NCBI GenBank assembly: GCA_900618425.1
Contig: UZAN01049175.1
Location: 11,661 to 22,641 of the forward strand
Direction: 5' to 3'
Length of the DNA stretch: 10,981 nucleotides
Source of the DNA: Echinostoma caproni
Taxonomy: Eukaryota > Platyhelminthes > Trematoda > Plagiorchiida > Echinostomatidae
Shown piece by piece: positions 8,985-10,981 of the stretch; within the stretch, counting starts at the first letter, position 1; each line of letters begins with the position of its first letter. The position numbers and the translations under genes were made by a program. The notes under the pieces are model-generated. The model searched no databases. It saw nothing but the letters and a program-made list of their open reading frames with translations, and was not told the origin of the DNA.

Positions 8985-9230
8985 GTAAAAAACTGTCCCA
9001 AAAATGTTTGTCTGATTTCTCCCATTCCATATAACCTGCTCCTAGTCATTATCTTTTTTATTCATTCACCCAAATTGTTATAAATGAACAATAGCAGAAC
9101 CTGAGGCTTACAGATGTTCTGCGGACTCCCATTTCGCTAGATTTTTGCACAGATTATGGACACTTTGCAGGTAGTCTGTACAAGTTGTCATTCTAAACCG
9201 GTCATGAATGCCATGGGATACCATTTATCT

Positions 9231-9270
9231 GTTATTGTTATTGTTGTTGTCATCGTCGTCTGCGTCGCCA
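9231..9270. repeat. Degenerate trinucleotide repeat (GTT/GTC)n
   Basis: The run TTATTGTTATTGTTGTTGTCATCGTCGTCTGCGTCGCC has period three, drifting from GTT to GTC units. It is a short, imperfect microsatellite with no coding signal. Confidence 0.8.
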
Positions 9271-9570
9271 TCAATTTATTTGTGTTCTACTCTCCTCAGA
9301 TGTAGCGTATCAGCGCTTTATTCACAAGCCTAAAAAAGATGAAGTTATTAGACGCTGTGGAGAAAAGTTTGGAAGGTGGAGAAGGTGGTAGAAGAGTTTA
9401 AGGCGATAGCAATCTGTTCTCCCTAGCTGACATCGTACCGTTTCTTTCAGTCCACGAAGTGAGTAGATTAGCACCGACGGTTTTACTTTTAGTGACGCCT
9501 GCATTTTCTTGTCAGTAGACAGAAATGAATAACACATCAGAATTAATTATTTTAGGTTTATAACTGATAG
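9271..9570. other. Stretch downstream of the RTE relic, origin unknown
   Basis: A 71-codon antisense ORF (9322-9537) lies here, in the position where the C-terminal part of the RTE-like protein would be expected. Its sequence (for example GRTDCYRLKLFYHLL) does not resemble the usual RTE C-terminus, which normally carries an LRWLGHVLRM-like block. The recognisable similarity ends at 9571, so I read this as unrelated flank or a heavily diverged end. Confidence 0.4.
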
Positions 9571-9779
9571 ACTCCCAAACACACGACGGTTTACCTCCAC
9601 GTTGCCAACCCGTTCACTCCATCCAATGTGGGATAAACTACGAAAACAACAAATAATCGAAAACTTCCAGCCGACGGATCTCTTCTAGTCGCAAATACAG
9701 GGCCTCACAACCATAAAGTAGGACTAAACGAACAATATACAAGACCTTACAACTTAAGTGAAATGTCCCGTTTACGCTA
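9571..9779 (-). pseudogene. RTE-like RT, post-thumb remnant
   Basis: Beyond the stop at 9777-9779 the same frame gives RKRDISLKL and another stop. Two shifted frames then give LVLLYGCEALYLRLEEIRRL (usual LLYGxExWxLRxEDxRRL) with EVFDY, and CCFRSLSHIGWSERVGNVEV with NRRVFG. This is the conserved tail region of RTE proteins (VFDxRCLRxIxxIxW...VSNxEVRRRVxG). Similarity stops abruptly at about 9571, so the last C-terminal block and any 3' UTR are missing or not recognisable. Confidence 0.75.
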
Positions 9780-10245
9780 AAGGTGTTTCAGTCCTGCGTA
9801 TGCTGCTCGAGCCTTGGAAATGAGGGCGGTTATCTCCTTTACTGCACTACCGTCATTGGTTAAGCTACTACCTAAGTAAGAAAAGTAATCCACCAGAACT
9901 AAATCCTGGCCATTTAGTTTCAGAGCGGCAGTGGACAAAACCCAGTCCTGCAGCATCATTTTGCACTTTGAAGGTACAAAGCACATACCGAATGTGGCCA
10001 CTGCACTTGTTAATCTATCAAGTGCACTTTGCGCGTCCTCCATACATTCGAACAGACAGACGATGTCATCGGCCTACTCTAAATTGCACAGCTGTTTTCC
10101 AGCTGTCCATTCAATACCTACGTTTTGGAGACCCCTTAGTACGCTCTCCAATTTTTTTATCTACGACGAGATGGAACGGGAGCGACGAAAGAGGGTATCC
10201 TTGACGGACGCCGCTGCTGGTGACGAATGGCCTACTTGGTTCGTT
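9780..10245 (-). pseudogene. RTE-like RT, palm/thumb with destroyed YADD
   Basis: From 10245 one frame gives SRPFVTSSGVRQGYPLSSLP (usual form SSGVRQGCPLSPFLF). Near 10150 a further shift leads to GLQNVGIEWTAGKQLCNLE, and then TAG at 10074-10076 followed by ADDIVCLFE. The stop replaces the Tyr of YADD, the catalytic box. The rest stays open: AQSALDRLTSAVATFGMCF, VPSKCKMMLQDW, then DYFSYLGSSLTNDGSAVKEI, and ISKARAAYAGLKHL, all standard RTE thumb and post-thumb wording. The frame closes at TAG 9777-9779, where a Trp (KHLW) is expected, which fits a TGG to TAG transition. Confidence 0.88.
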
Positions 10246-10522
10246 GTAAACCTTTACACGACCGGAGGCCTGAGAGTAGTGACTTCAGTAGGTTAACGTA
10301 CTTCTGGGGCATTCCTTTTCGAAGAAGGAAGCCCATCAGAGTTTCGAGATCAACTGAGTCGAAGGCTCCTTCCAGGTCAAGGAACACTGCGATCGTTAAC
10401 CAACGGTGGTTGTGACGCAGCTCAAGGATCTGACGCAACGTAAAATTGTGATCAATACATCCACGGCCAGGCCGGAATCCTCCTTACTGTTCGCGGATTT
10501 TGGTCTCTCTTAAAGGCGTCAG
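10232..10522 (-). pseudogene. RTE-like RT, block with first catalytic Asp
   Basis: This continues the same protein one frame over: LTPLRETKIREQ, a TAA at 10484-10486, then GGFRPGRGCIDHNFTLRQIL, and TIAVFLDLEGAFDSVD. EQQAGFRPGRGC is the usual wording, so the stop most simply arose from a CAA glutamine codon by one transition. FLDLEGAFD is RT motif A; its first Asp, the metal-binding residue, is the GAC at 10376-10378 and is intact. LRKGMPQKYVNLLKSL follows, as expected. The frame ends in a TAG at 10232-10234 that is caused by a frameshift, because the RT reading resumes in another frame just before it. Confidence 0.85.
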
Positions 10523-10979
10523 ACGTCGAGATGACGATCGGGATTAAACTGATTCCGCGGTGGTTTTCGCAATCGTTGCGACATCCTTTCTTGAAAATGG
10601 GAACGATCAATGACTCCCTCCATAATGAAGGAATGTGTTCTTGCGTCGAAACGTTACGCAGTAGGGTAGTGGTGGAGCTTACGAGGCTATCACTCCTCAT
10701 CTTGAAAAGAGTGGGAGGGATCTCATCCAGTCCCGCTGCCTTTGCTCGCTTCAGAGCTTGAATGCAAGACCGAACTTCTGCTTCTGCTGGAGGATCGCAT
10801 GAGGCTGTCCATGGAGCGTCAATTGTAGATGAAGCAGCATGGTTAGCACTAGGCCAGCTGAACTGTTCGCTGAAGTGTACTGCCCAGCGATCGATTCGTT
10901 GATCTCTTCTGTGAATAGAGAGAGACGGCTCTTTTAGTGTGCCAACTTCAGCGGATGCCCTCTGAGATGAACGTTGTGC
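10452..10979 (-). pseudogene. RTE-like RT, N-terminal and finger part
   Basis: This part is open from the window edge to a TGA at 10452-10454. It reads RIDRWAVHFSEQFSWPSAN, then DPPAEAEVRSCIQALKRAKA, AGLDEIPPTLFK, then SLWRESLIVPIFKKG and CENHRGISLIPI. These match, in order, the pre-RT segment (RWxxHFxExx), the PPxxxEVxxAIxxLKxxKAxGxDxIPxELxK block, the WxxxxIVPIFKKG strand and the NxRGISL motif of RTE-clade RTs. At about 10530 the reading leaves the RT frame; the remaining codons to the TGA are the shifted shadow of the next block. With no start codon inside the window, this is an internal piece of a longer ORF running in from the right. Confidence 0.85.
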
Positions 10980-10981
10980 GA

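Larger units (their letters stand above)
9571..10981 (-). mobile_element. Dead RTE-like non-LTR retrotransposon, 5' end beyond window
   Basis: On the - strand, RT similarity runs from the right edge of the window down to about 9571, i.e. some 1.4 kb. It covers the fingers, palm and thumb and the post-thumb region of an RTE-clade reverse transcriptase. The blocks appear in the correct order but in changing frames, with breaks near 10530, 10240, 10150, 9730 and 9640, and with three stops at otherwise conserved positions. The apurinic endonuclease domain, if present, lies to the right of the window. No 3' UTR or tail is recognisable at 9571, so the fragment is also 3'-truncated or diverged there. 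G+C and CpG content are higher than in the flanks. The family resembles RTE elements I remember from schistosomes and other flukes. Confidence 0.85.

Noticed and set aside
8671..9030. 119-codon antisense ORF
   Set aside because: It is antisense to candidate exon B and has no motif. It is likely open by composition, and only one strand can be coding; the + strand has the better splice signals.
9931..10296. 121-codon + strand ORF and several shorter + strand ORFs up to 10761
   Set aside because: They are shadows of the RTE-like RT remnant on the - strand, whose conserved blocks occur in order there.
1..10981. CRISPR array, bacterial operon, phage or defence system
   Set aside because: No regularly spaced repeats, no operon-like ORFs and no Shine-Dalgarno-linked genes. 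The sequence is eukaryotic in character.

Overview
The window looks like intergenic or intronic DNA from a metazoan with an AT-rich, repeat-laden genome, most likely a flatworm of the trematode type (schistosome or liver-fluke-like). The reasons are as follows. There is no long intact ORF, and stops are dense in all frames. Tetra- and dinucleotide microsatellites are present. Most importantly, there are decayed non-LTR retrotransposon remnants whose reverse-transcriptase wording (RTE-like and CR1/Jockey-like) resembles what I remember from trematode genomes. No database was searched, so the organism call is an inference.

Layout from left to right. Positions 1-4589 are mostly unrecognised non-coding DNA. 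They hold a (TCTG)n microsatellite (232-276), a TGCG-rich patch (about 1640-1830), an (AC)12 repeat (1907-1930) and one weak exon-like ORF (3541-3767). Positions 4590-5980 hold two 3'-terminal fragments of non-LTR retrotransposons lying head to tail on the + strand. The first ends in a WNSLP C-terminus, a 3' UTR, AATAAA and a TTTGA-repeat tail at about 5026. The second starts at once inside its RT palm (YADD) and runs, with frameshifts, to a stop at 5857 and a CAATG-repeat tail. Positions 5981-7480 are unrecognised except for two overlapping perfect palindromes at 6451-6479. A tRNA-like, SINE-like head lies at about 7484-7620.

Positions 8299-8984 (+ strand) contain two ORF segments that look like exons and whose splice phases fit each other (8299-8529 and 8811-8984). 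This is the best candidate for host coding sequence, with at most a faint resemblance to a Ras-association-like fold. From 9571 to the right edge, on the - strand, lies a long dead RTE-like reverse transcriptase. It runs off the window at its 5' side, is broken by several frameshifts, and has stops at three conserved positions, including the Tyr of the YADD catalytic box.

No genes cooperate here. The window is a record of retrotransposon decay with possibly one split host gene crossing it. I found no evidence for a novel functional system; the items most worth checking are the two-exon candidate, the double palindrome and the abutting retrotransposon tails.
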